Shown here: positions 31,310 to 40,368 of the stretch, one piece after another
Layout of the letters: each line of letters starts with the position of its first letter
Numbering within the stretch: position 1 is the stretch's first letter
DNA from: Paractinoplanes polyasparticus
Lineage (GTDB): Bacteria > Actinomycetota > Actinomycetes > Mycobacteriales > Micromonosporaceae
Reading direction: 5' to 3'
Assembly (NCBI RefSeq): GCF_019710575.1
Contig: NZ_JAHWFK010000031.1
Location: forward strand, 248,001 to 312,000
Length of the DNA stretch: 64,000 bases
Position numbers and translations under genes: made by a program
Notes under the pieces: model-generated
What the model was told of the DNA's origin: nothing
The model's input: the letters and a program-made list of their open reading frames with translations, nothing else
The model's database searches: none

Positions 31310-31341
31310 CCGGGGCCGGCCTCCTGCGGGACCGGCCCCGG
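31310..31341. terminator. Hairpin between the flavoenzyme remnant and the lectin gene
   Basis: CCGGGGCCGG (31310-31319) pairs with CCGGCCCCGG (31332-31341) around a 12-base loop, between two convergent genes ending at 31288 and 31359. It is a plausible bidirectional terminator. Confidence 0.55.
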
Positions 31342-31358
31342 GCGGGCCGCCGGGCGGA

Positions 31359-31910
31359 TCAGTACCAGGTCAGATGCTGCTGCCGGTTTCCCGCGACGCA
31401 GTCCCACAGCTGCAGCGGGGTGCCGTTCGCCGTGGACGAGTGCGGGATGTCGATGCACTGCGACGAGCCCCAGGAATGCATCAGGTAGTAGTCAGGGTTG
31501 CCGTCGCGGACCAGTTCGCCTCTCCACAGCTGGCTCGAGACCTGCTGGCACGTTCTCTGCACGACCCGGGTGCCGTTGGGACCGCCGGGGTCGGCGCTGG
31601 CCAGGCACTTGCCGGTGTCCAGGTTGCGGATGTGGGCGGAACCCCCGGCCCACCAGACGAAGACCCATTTCTGGCTGCCGTTCGCCCCGATGCAGCTCCA
31701 CTGCTGGATCATGTTGTAGTCGGCGGACGATCCCTGGTAGTTGTCCATGCACTTGCCGGAGTGCCGGAACTTGATGTGGTAGGGCCCCGCGGTGTCGGCG
31801 GCAGCCGCCGGCGACGGGCTCAGCAGGACGATCGACGCGGCCAGAAGCAACGCGAACAGACCGGCCGACGCGCCTGTTCCGCTGTACCTGCGTAGATCCC
31901 AGAACCTCAT
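31359..31910 (-). CDS. Secreted ricin-B-type lectin domain protein
   Basis: A long signal peptide (hydrophobic core LFALLLAASIVLLSP, cleavage near PAAAADT) precedes one beta-trefoil RICIN domain with three Cys-containing repeats and Q-x-W type motifs (QQWSCIGANGSQKWVF, QLWRGEL, LQLWDCVAGNRQQHLTWY). It is stand-alone, 183 aa, without a catalytic module. It should bind galactose- or xylose-type polysaccharides outside the cell. It is monocistronic as far as can be seen. Confidence 0.88.
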   Translation of the reverse strand: MRFWDLRRYSGTGASAGLFALLLAASIVLLSPSPAAAADTAGPYHIKFRHSGKCMDNYQGSSADYNMIQQWSCIGANGSQKWVFVWWAGGSAHIRNLDTGKCLASADPGGPNGTRVVQRTCQQVSSQLWRGELVRDGNPDYYLMHSWGSSQCIDIPHSSTANGTPLQLWDCVAGNRQQHLTWY

Positions 31911-32004
31911 GACACGTACCTCCCCGTTGGATGGGCCGCTGTACGCGCGCGGCCCATCCCGAGGCTAGGTGACCGTCGTCCTCGATCGACAGACCCGGAA
32001 GGCC

Positions 32005-33171
32005 TCAGCGGCCGGTCAGCGTTCCGCTGATCTCGTTGGGAGCTGCCTCGAGGGTGGCCGAGGCGACGACCTTGCCGGTGGCGAGGTCGAGCCGGTGCAC
32101 CTTCCTGGTGGCCGGTTCGGTGACGTACGCGGTGTCGCCGCGAACGAAGAGGGCCGGGCGCGGCTGCTGCCACTCGACCGGCTCCGTCCACGCGCCGACC
32201 ACCGGCCACGAATCGGTGATCTTTGCCGTGGCCGGGTCGACGACGTGCAGCTTGCCGTCGGTGCCGAGGATCAGCGCCTCGCCGGCGGGGCCGCGGTTGA
32301 GCGAGCGGAAGCTGTAGCTGACGTCCTTCGGCATCGGCACCACCGTGATCTTGTCGGTGGTCGTGTCGATGAGGGAGAACTGCTCGGGCGCCTCGAGTTC
32401 CGCGTCCGGTTCGATCTTGTAGTCGCCGAGCAGGATCGGTGAGGCGTCGCTGCCGGCCTGATTCCCGATGCGGCTGTAGGCCCGGTTGCTCTTCACCTTG
32501 GTGAAGGCGCCGTTCTTGAACAGCAGTACGCCGTCCTCGCAGCCGAGCGCGACGACGTCCCCCTTGGCCACCGCCTCGCCGTGCACGCCGGGACACTGCT
32601 CGTTGCGGGCGACCTCCTTGCCGCCGGCGTCGACGGCGATCGCGCCCGATCGGGACTCCTCGGTGCCGAGGGTGACGATCATCGTGCCGTCGGCGAGTTC
32701 GACGGCTACGCCGTGGTGCGGCTGGGCGGTCTTGTACTGCCGGCCCTGCGGCTTGCCGGCGGCGAGGTCCTTCGGGTCGAAGCTGTTGACCTCGCCCGTG
32801 CCGTCGGTGAACAGGATGGTGCGGTCGCCGTGCCGGACGACATGACCGGGCTTGTCGCCCGGATAGGTGACTCCGGTCATCCGGCCGGTGGTGGCGTCGA
32901 GCATCTGGAAGCCGGAGGCGGTGGAGACGACGACGGTGCTGTCGTCGCCGGCCGGGTTGACCCGGTTGAAGCCGGGCAGCGCGATGGTGTGCGCCACCTT
33001 CAGGGACTCGCCGTCGAGAACGTAGATGCCGCCGTCGTACGTGATGGCCAGTGGCTCCTTGACAGCCGGAGCGGCGCCGGCGGGCTGGGTCGCCGTCTCC
33101 TTGCCGCAGGCCGCGAGGGCCAATGAGGCGAGAGTCAGGACGGTGAAGCCGCGGAGGGACCGTCGGTTCAC
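32005..33171 (-). CDS. aztD: AztD-type secreted zinc metallochaperone (distal copy)
   Basis: This is a lipoprotein (signal ending TLASLALAAC) with a WD/YncE-like beta-propeller of about 390 residues: repeated strands such as ITYDGGIYVLDGESLKVAH and SVIVSTASGFQMLDATTGRM-type blades, plus a His pair in TAQPHHGVAVEL. It is the last gene of the aztB-like operon. In Paracoccus AztD hands zinc to the solute-binding protein AztC. I choose GTG 33171, which has AAGGAG upstream; ATG 33198 is in frame but overlies that site. A paralogous protein is encoded between the permease and AztC. Confidence 0.78.
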   Translation of the reverse strand: MNRRSLRGFTVLTLASLALAACGKETATQPAGAAPAVKEPLAITYDGGIYVLDGESLKVAHTIALPGFNRVNPAGDDSTVVVSTASGFQMLDATTGRMTGVTYPGDKPGHVVRHGDRTILFTDGTGEVNSFDPKDLAAGKPQGRQYKTAQPHHGVAVELADGTMIVTLGTEESRSGAIAVDAGGKEVARNEQCPGVHGEAVAKGDVVALGCEDGVLLFKNGAFTKVKSNRAYSRIGNQAGSDASPILLGDYKIEPDAELEAPEQFSLIDTTTDKITVVPMPKDVSYSFRSLNRGPAGEALILGTDGKLHVVDPATAKITDSWPVVGAWTEPVEWQQPRPALFVRGDTAYVTEPATRKVHRLDLATGKVVASATLEAAPNEISGTLTGR

Positions 33172-33209
33172 GTTGTTCTCCTTACCTAGTTGTTTCATGG
33201 GAGAAAGGC

Positions 33210-34118
33210 TCAGCCGGACAGACCGCGGACGATGGCGTCGGCGTTGAAGCGCATCATCGTCAGGTAGCCGGCCGCTTCACCGCCGGCCTCGCTGAGCGAT
33301 TCGGAGTACAGCCCGATCACCCGTACGGAGAGGCCCGCCTCGGCCGCCAAGACCTCGGCCAGCCGCGCGGGCTGGGCGGTGTCGGCGAAGATCGCGGGCA
33401 CGCGGTGCTTCCGGATCGCGGCGGCCAGCGACGAGAGGTCGGAGGCGCTCGGCGAGGCCAGCGTCGTCCCGCTGGGCAGGATCGTCCCGACCACCTCGAA
33501 GTCGTACCGGTCGGCGAGGTAACCGAACACGTGATGGTTGGTGACGAGCACGCGGCGCTCGGCGGGGATCCGCGCGAAGCGCGCCGTCAGCTCGGCGTCC
33601 AGCTCGGTCACCTGTCTCGCGTACGCCGCGGCCTGCGCTCGCACGACGGCGGCGTCCACACCGCCGACGTGGGCCACGATCTCGTCGGTGAGCAGCCCGA
33701 CGGCCGTGCCCACCCGGGCCGGGTCGGTCCAGAAGTGCGGATCGGGCACGCCCGCGGCGTCGCCGTCCCGGTACTCCATCGGCGCGACCCGTGGACCCAC
33801 CTCGACCGTCGGCACCCCCTCCGCCTCGGCCGTTTCGACGTGCTGCGACACGCCTTCCTCGAGGCCGAGGCCGTTGTGGACGACCAGGTCGGCGGTCTGC
33901 ATGGCGTGCGCCTCGCGGGCCGAGATCGCGAACGAGTGGGGGTCGGCGTTCGGCTTCATCAGCACGGTGACCGTGGCCTGGCTGCCGGTGATCTGACGCA
34001 CCACGTCACCGAGGATGTTGGTGGTGACGACGATGCGGGCCTCGTCCCCGGCCGTGCAGGCGACGCCGCCGACCAGCAGGGCGGCCGCGGCTCCGAGGGC
34101 CGTCACGAGTCTTCTCAC
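33210..34118 (-). CDS. aztC: Zinc ABC transporter solute-binding protein AztC
   Basis: This lipoprotein (LLVGGVAC lipobox) is of the cluster A-I metal-binding family, with the expected zinc ligands: His in NADPHSF, His in VPDPHFW, His in LVTNHHVFGYLADR and Asp in IFADTAQ. The long His-rich loop of ZnuA is missing, as in AztC. GTG 34118 overlaps the stop of the preceding AztD-like gene (GTGA), and the distal aztD follows. It captures zinc outside the membrane for the AztB/AztA transporter. Confidence 0.88.
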   Translation of the reverse strand: MRRLVTALGAAAALLVGGVACTAGDEARIVVTTNILGDVVRQITGSQATVTVLMKPNADPHSFAISAREAHAMQTADLVVHNGLGLEEGVSQHVETAEAEGVPTVEVGPRVAPMEYRDGDAAGVPDPHFWTDPARVGTAVGLLTDEIVAHVGGVDAAVVRAQAAAYARQVTELDAELTARFARIPAERRVLVTNHHVFGYLADRYDFEVVGTILPSGTTLASPSASDLSSLAAAIRKHRVPAIFADTAQPARLAEVLAAEAGLSVRVIGLYSESLSEAGGEAAGYLTMMRFNADAIVRGLSG

Positions 34119-35284
34119 CGGCCCACCTCCACGGTGAGGTCCGGCCGCTGCGACGCCCGAAGCGTGCGAGCCGTACGAAGCTGGTCGTGATAGTCGATCT
34201 CATGAATGACCCGGGCCGCCGGCTCGGCCAGGTAGGCCCGGCTGATGTCGAGAGTCAAGGTTGTGGCCCGCAGCGGAGTCTCGGCGATCCGCCGGCCGGT
34301 CCCGAGGTCGAAACTGGCCAGCGTGCCGGCGGCGTCGAGGGTGAGCACGGTGTTGCCGTCGGCCGGGGAGGCGGCCGCCCTCAGGTTGCGGCCGGCCGCA
34401 GGCACGTGCTGCAGGGTGGCCTTGGCCGCGTTCACCGACCAGATCCCGTTGCGGCCCGCGACGGCGGTCTCGTTGCTGCGGGGCCGGTGACCGAAGTCCC
34501 CTTCCGCGATCGGTCCGGCCGGAGAGTCGAGCACCTCGGCGGTCAGCCGGTCGCGCTCGCTTCTCACGCGTACGAACGAGTTCTCGCAGGCGATGACCGT
34601 GCCGCCGCGTAGCGCCGCCCACCCGCGTGGCGCCGGACAGGGCGTTTGCAGCGCGCCACTTTCCCGGCCGTCGGCGCCCATCGCCACGATGCGATTAGCC
34701 GGCCGGCCCGGATCGTCGCCCACGGCGACCAGCAGGTGTCCGGCATGCGGAACGGCGAGGGCGGTCGAACTGCGGGAGTCGATCGTCGTGGTCTCGGCGA
34801 TGCTGCCCTCCTGCAGCTTCCGGCGGTCGAGAACCCGGATGCGTCCATCGGTGGTGCCGATCGCGGTGTGGGCCCCGGCGGCGGCAACCGTCGCGACCGG
34901 AGCGCCGAGTGTCACGGCGCCCAGCGTCCGGGCCGGGGCGCGGTAGTAGTGGACGTGGTCGGTGTGGTCGACGGTCCAGACGCCGGCGTCGACGATTTCG
35001 AGCGTCCGGTCGCCGTCGCCGACATAGAGGAACCGGCCGTCCTCGGTGAGGTGGTGGGCGCTTGTCGACAGGTCGATCCGCCGGTCCTGCTCGGTGGCGA
35101 GGTCGAGCAGATTCAGCTGCCGTGAGCCGCGCGCCGCGTAGGCGAGGGTCGACTGCGCTTCGGGCAGCTCCTCGGCGCCGGCGACGTAGCCGTGCGGTCG
35201 CTCGGTGGTCTCCCCGGCCGAGGCGCAGGCCGATCCGGCCAGCACCACGCTCAGCGCGGCGACACCGGTGAGTTTCCTGATCAC
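34115..35284 (-). CDS. Second AztD-like secreted propeller protein
   Basis: A GTG at 35284 overlaps the aztB stop codon (GTGA) and the gene ends in a GTGA overlap with aztC, so it is coupled on both sides. It encodes a lipoprotein signal (VVLAGSACAS) and a seven-bladed-type beta-propeller of about 385 residues. A histidine cluster, VDHTDHVHYYRAP, is well placed to bind zinc. The overall design matches AztD, but sequence similarity to the distal copy looks modest. Possible roles are a second chaperone or a docking partner for AztC. Confidence 0.75.
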   Translation of the reverse strand: MIRKLTGVAALSVVLAGSACASAGETTERPHGYVAGAEELPEAQSTLAYAARGSRQLNLLDLATEQDRRIDLSTSAHHLTEDGRFLYVGDGDRTLEIVDAGVWTVDHTDHVHYYRAPARTLGAVTLGAPVATVAAAGAHTAIGTTDGRIRVLDRRKLQEGSIAETTTIDSRSSTALAVPHAGHLLVAVGDDPGRPANRIVAMGADGRESGALQTPCPAPRGWAALRGGTVIACENSFVRVRSERDRLTAEVLDSPAGPIAEGDFGHRPRSNETAVAGRNGIWSVNAAKATLQHVPAAGRNLRAAASPADGNTVLTLDAAGTLASFDLGTGRRIAETPLRATTLTLDISRAYLAEPAARVIHEIDYHDQLRTARTLRASQRPDLTVEVGR

Positions 35285-36138
35285 GAAGTTCCTTCCGGTG
35301 AGGGGGTGCGGGCGGAGACGAGCCGGCCGTTCGCGAGGCGGCGGGCGCCGAGAATCGCGAAGAAGATCAAGACGGCGACGGCGGCGATCGTGGCGCCGGC
35401 GGCCGTCCCGGCGAACCAGGAGATCCACAGTCCCGTCACGGTGGCCGTGGAGCCGATCGCGAAGCCGGCCAGCATCACTGCCGGCAGCCGCCGGGCCATC
35501 AGCATCGCCGCGGCCGACGGCGCGATGAGCATCCCGAAGGCCGGCAGCGTGCCGACCACGCTGAACGCGACCGCCATCGTGACCGTGAGCAGGATCGTCA
35601 TGGCGGCGTTGGCGGGCCCCGGGCGCAGGCCAAGGGTGCGGGCCTTGCGCGGGTCGAAGGTCAGCGCCAGGAAGGGGCGGTGGAACACCGCCGACACCGC
35701 CGCCACGGCGACCCCGGCTCCGGCCAGCAGCCAGAGGTCGTTCCGATCGATGGCCAGCACGTCGCCGAAGAGGAAGGCGGTCAGGTCGGTGGCGAACGAG
35801 CGTGAATGCGAGACGGCGATGACGCCCACCGAGAGCATGCCGATGAACAGCAGCCCGATGCTCGTGTCGCGACCGAAGTCGCGGCTGTCGCGCAGAGCGT
35901 TGACACCGCCGGCCATGGCCAGCGCGCTCAGCGCGGCGCCGACGACCAGGTTGCCGCCCAGCATCGAGGCGATCGCGACGCCCGGCAGCATGCCGTGGCT
36001 CATGGCCTCGCCCAGGAAGGTCATTCCGCGAGCGATCACCCAGACCCCGACCAGGGCGCAGATCGCGGCCAGCAGCACGCCGCCGAGCAGCGCACGCAGG
36101 ACGAACGAGACGGTGAACGGCTCGACCAACGACGACAT
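35281..36138 (-). CDS. aztB: Zinc ABC transporter permease AztB
   Basis: This 285-residue integral membrane protein has about eight helices of the ABC-3 (ZnuB/MntB) family, with the typical GMTFLGEAMSHGMLPGVAIA motif that contacts the ATPase and the DPRKARTLGLRPG cytoplasmic loop. It is first in the minus-strand operon aztB-aztD-like-aztC-aztD and divergent from aztA. The Zur-type box lies in the 50-bp gap. It should move zinc into the cytoplasm. Confidence 0.9.
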   Translation of the reverse strand: MSSLVEPFTVSFVLRALLGGVLLAAICALVGVWVIARGMTFLGEAMSHGMLPGVAIASMLGGNLVVGAALSALAMAGGVNALRDSRDFGRDTSIGLLFIGMLSVGVIAVSHSRSFATDLTAFLFGDVLAIDRNDLWLLAGAGVAVAAVSAVFHRPFLALTFDPRKARTLGLRPGPANAAMTILLTVTMAVAFSVVGTLPAFGMLIAPSAAAMLMARRLPAVMLAGFAIGSTATVTGLWISWFAGTAAGATIAAVAVLIFFAILGARRLANGRLVSARTPSPEGTS

Positions 36139-36148
36139 GGTCGAACCA

Positions 36149-36171
36149 TATAATGAAACTGAAAACCATTA
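36149..36171. promoter_or_regulatory. Zur-type box and -10 in the aztB/aztA divergent promoter
   Basis: TATAAT (36149-36154) overlaps a 21-bp element with arms TAATG (36151-36155) and CATTA (36167-36171) around an A-rich centre, resembling actinobacterial Zur sites of the TAATGAAAA...TTTTCATTA type. The inner bases are asymmetric. Zur with zinc would cover the -10 and start point of both divergent genes. The zur gene is not in this window. Confidence 0.6.
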
Positions 36172-36188
36172 CTAATAAGGGACTGTGT

Positions 36189-36836
36189 ATGAGTGAGGTT
36201 CGGCTGACCGCCGAGAACTTGGGTTTCCGGTACGCCGGCACACCCGTCCTGCGAGACGTGAACCTGCGCGCCGAGTCCGCGTCGACGCTCGCAGTGACCG
36301 GCCCCAACGGCTCCGGCAAGAGCACCCTGCTGCACCTGCTGGCCGGGGTCGAACGGCCGGCCGTCGGTGTGGTCCGCCGCGACCCGGGCACCCGCGTGGC
36401 CCTGCTTCCTCAGCGCACCGGCGACATCGACGCGCTACCGCTCACCGTCGCCGAATGTGTCCGCATCGGACGGTTCAGCTCCCGGGGGCTGCTGGGGCGG
36501 CTCACCCGGGCCGACCGCGCGGCCGTCGACGACATGATGGAACGCCTCGGGATCGCCCAACTCGCCCGGCGGCGCCTGCGCGAGCTCTCCGGCGGCCAGC
36601 GCCAGCGCACACTCCTCGCCCAGACGTTCGTGCAGGAGGCCGACGTCTACATCCTCGACGAGCCCACGGCCACCCTCGACGCCGGCAGCCGCCGCCGGGT
36701 CCACGACCTGCTCACCGCCCGGGTCGCCGCGGGCGCCGCCGTGGTCATCGCCAGTCACGACGACGAGGACGCGGCCCGGGCCGATCGCATCCTCGCCCTC
36801 GGCCGTCCCGCCGAGGACGCCGCTCGGCTAGCCTGA
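36189..36836 (+). CDS. aztA: Zinc ABC transporter ATP-binding protein AztA
   Basis: This ABC ATPase has Walker A GPNGSGKST at residues 38-46, signature LSGGQRQRTL from residue 133, Walker B VYILDEPTATLD near residue 155 and a switch His in VIASHDDEDAA. It is 215 aa from the ATG at 36189 (MSEVRLTAEN). A frame-open upstream ATG at 36153 lies inside the operator and is unlikely. The gene is transcribed away from aztB across the Zur-type box, so transporter parts on both strands should respond to zinc together. Confidence 0.88.
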   Translation: MSEVRLTAENLGFRYAGTPVLRDVNLRAESASTLAVTGPNGSGKSTLLHLLAGVERPAVGVVRRDPGTRVALLPQRTGDIDALPLTVAECVRIGRFSSRGLLGRLTRADRAAVDDMMERLGIAQLARRRLRELSGGQRQRTLLAQTFVQEADVYILDEPTATLDAGSRRRVHDLLTARVAAGAAVVIASHDDEDAARADRILALGRPAEDAARLA

Positions 36837-36885
36837 CCGGGCTGCACCAGTAGTAAAGGCCCGACGGCGATGGGATGGTCCCGAC

Positions 36886-37950
36886 GTGAAGGCGCACAGG
36901 GGCCGGATCGCCGGGCTCGGCGTGGCCCTGGCGGCGTCCGGGGCGCTGATCTGGGCTCCGTCGCCCGCACCGCCACCGCCGCCGCCGCCCACTGCCGGGC
37001 AGGCCTGGCCGGACGCGCAGAAGGGAACACTGCCGGCCGATCTGCCGGACGGGACGGCGTTCGACCCGGGCCTGTTCCTCGACATCCGGACGTCGGTCGG
37101 GTCGGCACCGACCCGTGACCGCCGGCACCGGCGACTGGTGATCCGGGGTCCCGGCGACTCCCTCCGCGAGCTGCGGCGGCTACCGGTGAGCCGGAATCCG
37201 TCCTTCCTCAGCCTGACGGTCGCCGGCGACGACCTGGTGTGGGTCGAGAGCACCGACGCCGGGCAGCAGCTGTGGACCGCTGATCTGCGCACCGGGCGGC
37301 CGGCGCGGCGGCTGACCGCCGACATCGGCGACGCGCGCTTCTATCAGACCCAGTACGACCTGGTCATCGCGCCGGGCCGCGTCAACTGGGTGGCCGCGGC
37401 GCCCGGCGGCGGCACCGAGATCCGGTCGGTGGCGTTGACCGGGGGCCCGGTCGGGAAACGCGCCGTGCCGGGAAACTGGGCCCTGACGGCGTGGCCCTGG
37501 ATGGTCGACGGCCTGACCGACATCGCCGGCGCCGGCCGGCTGCGCAATCTTGTCACCGGCGAGGAGCGGCCCCTGCCGCGGACCCGCCTCAGTGAGACCG
37601 CGTGCACCCCCCTCTGGTGCCGGGCCGTCTCGCTGGACGACGACGGCTACCCGAGGATCGAGGTCGTCCGGGCTGACGGCACGCAGCGCCGGCTGGTCGC
37701 CCGGAAGACGGCCCGCACGGTCATCACCGACGTCGCGGTGCTCGGCCGGTTCGAGGTCTTCGCTCAGGTCACTCCGGCATCGGAACTGTCGGGGCGCGAC
37801 GAGCTCCTGGTCTACGACATCGCGACCAACCGCACCGTGCAGATCAGCCGGGAGGCCGGCGACGTCCGGTATCGCAACGGCGTGCTGGCGTGGTCGACCG
37901 GCAACGCCCAGTCCTTCCTGCGTCACGTTCTCGACCTGCGCTCCGTCTGA
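36886..37950 (+). CDS. Secreted TolB/WD40-like beta-propeller protein
   Basis: A signal peptide (RGRIAGLGVALAASGALIWA) and a proline run (APPPPPPPTAG) precede a propeller of about 290 residues with blade motifs such as LTVAGDDLVWVESTDAGQQL and LLVYDIATNRTVQISREAGD, like TolB-type repeats. The family role is protein-protein contact at the cell surface; the partner is unknown. It follows aztA by 49 bases in the same direction, so read-through from the zinc promoter is possible, but I see no metal-binding signature. Confidence 0.72.
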   Translation: MKAHRGRIAGLGVALAASGALIWAPSPAPPPPPPPTAGQAWPDAQKGTLPADLPDGTAFDPGLFLDIRTSVGSAPTRDRRHRRLVIRGPGDSLRELRRLPVSRNPSFLSLTVAGDDLVWVESTDAGQQLWTADLRTGRPARRLTADIGDARFYQTQYDLVIAPGRVNWVAAAPGGGTEIRSVALTGGPVGKRAVPGNWALTAWPWMVDGLTDIAGAGRLRNLVTGEERPLPRTRLSETACTPLWCRAVSLDDDGYPRIEVVRADGTQRRLVARKTARTVITDVAVLGRFEVFAQVTPASELSGRDELLVYDIATNRTVQISREAGDVRYRNGVLAWSTGNAQSFLRHVLDLRSV

Positions 37951-38081
37951 GGATCGGGCCGGAGTTGCGAGCCCGAGCCGTGTCGCTCGCCGGGATCGCT
38001 CAGGCGTGGACCGCCGACACGGACGAGCGCGTCGTCCTCGTGCCGCAGTCCGGCCTCGTCGTCCGGGCGGCCGTGCACTGA
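37951..38081 (+). other. Short orphan reading frame, possibly a gene tail
   Basis: Directly after the propeller stop codon a frame reads ELRARAVSLAGIAQAWTADT and ends LVVRAAVH at 38081. It has coding-like codon use but no start with a ribosome-binding site, and the same frame has no signal upstream. It may be the 3' remnant of another gene or chance. I do not recognise it. Confidence 0.25.
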
Positions 38082-38156
38082 CTGTTCACTGGTTCTCCAG
38101 TCGGTCCGGTCAACCTCTGTCGTGACCTCAACCGGTCGTCGACAAGGAGACACACA

Positions 38157-38885
38157 GTGGGCAAGCCTTCCATCGTCCTCGTACACGGAGCGTGGGCCGA
38201 CGCCTCGAGCTGGAACGCGGTGGCGTCACAGCTGCGCGGCCAGGGATTCACCGTGCTGGCGCCGCCCAACCCGTTGCGGGGTGTGGCCTCCGACGCCGAG
38301 TACCTGTCGTCGTTCGTCTCGCAGCGCACGTCCGGACCGGTCGTGCTGGTCGGTCACTCGTACGGCGGCGTGGTCATCAGCAATGCCGCGGGCGGCCTGA
38401 GCGACGTGCGGGCGCTCGTCTACGTCAACGCTTTCATCCCCGCCGAGGGCGAGAGCATCTTCCAGCTCCTGGGTGGATCCGGCTCGGCCCTGGACGTCCC
38501 GGACCCGACGACGGTCCTCGACATCGCCGGCTACCCGGGCGCCCCGGAGGGCGACGCCGAGGCGTTTCTCAAGCCGGACACCGTCTTCCGGCTCTTCGCC
38601 CAGGACCTCTCCGAGGCGGACGGGTGGCTGATCGTCTCGGGCCAGCGCCCGATCACCCTGAGCGCCAACGCCACGCCCTCGGCCACGGCGGCCTGGCGCA
38701 CGCTGCCCAGCTGGGCCGTCATCGGCTCCGACGACCTGGTGATCCCGGCCGGCACGCAGCGCTCGATGGCCGAGCGGGCCGGGTCGAAGACCTTCGAGGT
38801 GGCGGGCTCGCACGTCTCGATGGTGTCGCACCCGGACGTGACCGTGGAGGCGATTCTGGCCGCAGCCGAACACGTGGGCGACTGA
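38157..38885 (+). CDS. Alpha/beta hydrolase (methylesterase-like)
   Basis: The protein has the compact alpha/beta hydrolase layout of the plant-type methylesterase/EstC group: IVLVHGAWADASSWNAVASQ, then the nucleophile GHSYGG, acid in VIGSDDLVIP and catalytic His in GSHVSMVSHPD. It is 242 aa. The GTG start at 38157 is preceded by AAGGAG at good spacing. There is no signal peptide. The substrate is unknown. A hairpin (38887-38928) follows before the SARP-type gene. Confidence 0.87.
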   Translation: MGKPSIVLVHGAWADASSWNAVASQLRGQGFTVLAPPNPLRGVASDAEYLSSFVSQRTSGPVVLVGHSYGGVVISNAAGGLSDVRALVYVNAFIPAEGESIFQLLGGSGSALDVPDPTTVLDIAGYPGAPEGDAEAFLKPDTVFRLFAQDLSEADGWLIVSGQRPITLSANATPSATAAWRTLPSWAVIGSDDLVIPAGTQRSMAERAGSKTFEVAGSHVSMVSHPDVTVEAILAAAEHVGD

Positions 38886-38886
38886 C

Positions 38887-38928
38887 GGCCCGGCCAGGTT
38901 ACGTCATTTGACGCAGTCTGGCCGGGCC
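38887..38928 (+). terminator. Hairpin after the esterase gene
   Basis: GGCCCGGCCAG (38887-38897) pairs with CTGGCCGGGCC (38918-38928) around a 20-base loop, starting two bases after the stop codon. It lies just before the next promoter, so it could also be an operator; I favour terminator. Confidence 0.5.
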
Positions 38929-38949
38929 GCTCGTGCCTACGGTCGGGCC

Positions 38950-40368
38950 ATGACAACCCGCCTCCAGGTACTGGGCCCGCTGCGTGTCTGGCACGGCGAC
39001 GCCGAGGTCGACGCGGGGCCCAACCAGCAGCAGTGCCTACTGGCGCTGCTGCTGGCCAATGCGGGGCATCCGATCGGCGTCCAGGCGCTCACCGAGATGC
39101 TGTGGGACCTCGACGCGCCGCCGAGCGCGCTCAACATCATTCACAAGTACGTCGGGCAGCTGCGCCGGCTCCTCGAGCCGGGCCTGCCGCCCCGGGCCCG
39201 CGGCGCCTATCTGACCCGGCACGGCAACGGGTACCGTTTCGTCGCCGGCCCCGACACCCTCGACCTCCTCCGGTTCCGGCAGCTCGTCGGCGAGGCGCAG
39301 GCGCACAGCCACGACGGCGAGCACGACGAGGCGCTCGACCGGTACGCCGAGGCGCTGCGCCTCGGCAGCGGCGTCGCCGGTGCCGGTCTGGCCGACACCA
39401 CGGCCGCCCGCACCGTCTTCCTGAGGCTGCACAACGAGTTCGTCGACGCCGTTGTTACCGCCGCTCAGCTCGCGATCCGGCTCCGGCAGCCGGCGCGCCT
39501 TCTGGACGCGGTCCGGCGCACGGCCGAGACCGACCCGCTCAACGAGCTCGTCCACGGGACGCTGGTGACGATGCTCGCGGCCGCCGGCCGTCCGGCCGAG
39601 GCGCTGGCCGTGTACCGAGCGATCCGGGAGCGACTTGCCGGCGAGCTGGGCATCGATCCGGGGCCGGACCTGCAGAACGCCTACTTCGGGGTGCTGGCTC
39701 GCAGCGGCCCGACGGCAACGCCGTCCCCGGCCGTCCATCCGGCGCAGCTGCCGCCGGACCTGCCGTTGTTCGCCGGCCGCACGGGCGAGCTGGCGACGCT
39801 GAGCCGGTTGGCCGCGGGGCTGCGCGAGCCGGGACGCGCCGGCCCACTGATCATCGCGATGAGCGGGCCCGGCGGGGTGGGCAAGTCGGTCCTGGCCCTG
39901 CGGTTCGCCCACCTCGTCGCCGATGAATTCACCGACGGACAGCTCTACCTCGACCTGCGCGACGACCCGGACCCGGTGCGTTCACTGCTGTACGGGCTGG
40001 GGTTGCGCCGGCCCGACATCCCCGGCACGCAGGCCGCGCGGGTGGGGGCTTATCGCAGCCTCACGGTCGCCAAGCGAGTGCTCGTCGTCCTCGACAATGC
40101 CGGCGACACCGCGCGGATCCGGTCGCTGGTGCCGAGCTCTCCCACCAGCCTGGTGCTCGTCACCGGCCGGCAGCGGCAGCTGGACCTGGCTGTCCGCAAC
40201 GGCGCGCACCTCATGGCCGTCGACGTGCCCGACCTCGGCGCCGCGAGAGAGCTGATGGCGCTCCGGACGTCCGGGCTCCCGGTCACCGGACCGGTGGACG
40301 AGATCATCGAGCGGTGCGGCCGGCTGCCACTGACCATGGCGACGACGGTCACCGCGGCGTCCCGTTGA
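38950..40368 (+). pseudogene. AfsR/SARP-type regulator truncated within its NB-ARC domain
   Basis: The protein has an OmpR-type SARP DNA-binding domain (LQVLGPLRVWHGDAEVDAGP, LTRHGNGYRF), a BTAD helical domain (ETDPLNELVHGTLVTMLAAA) and then an NB-ARC ATPase with Walker A MSGPGGVGKSVLALRFAH and Walker B VLVVLDNA. It ends at CGRLPLTMATTVTAASR, that is, at the GLPL motif, where AfsR-type proteins normally go on for several hundred more residues including TPR repeats. The last 20 bases overlap the 3' end of a convergent methyltransferase. I infer a 3' deletion. The remaining SARP-BTAD part could still bind DNA. TACGGT near 38938 suggests a leaderless start. Confidence 0.7.
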
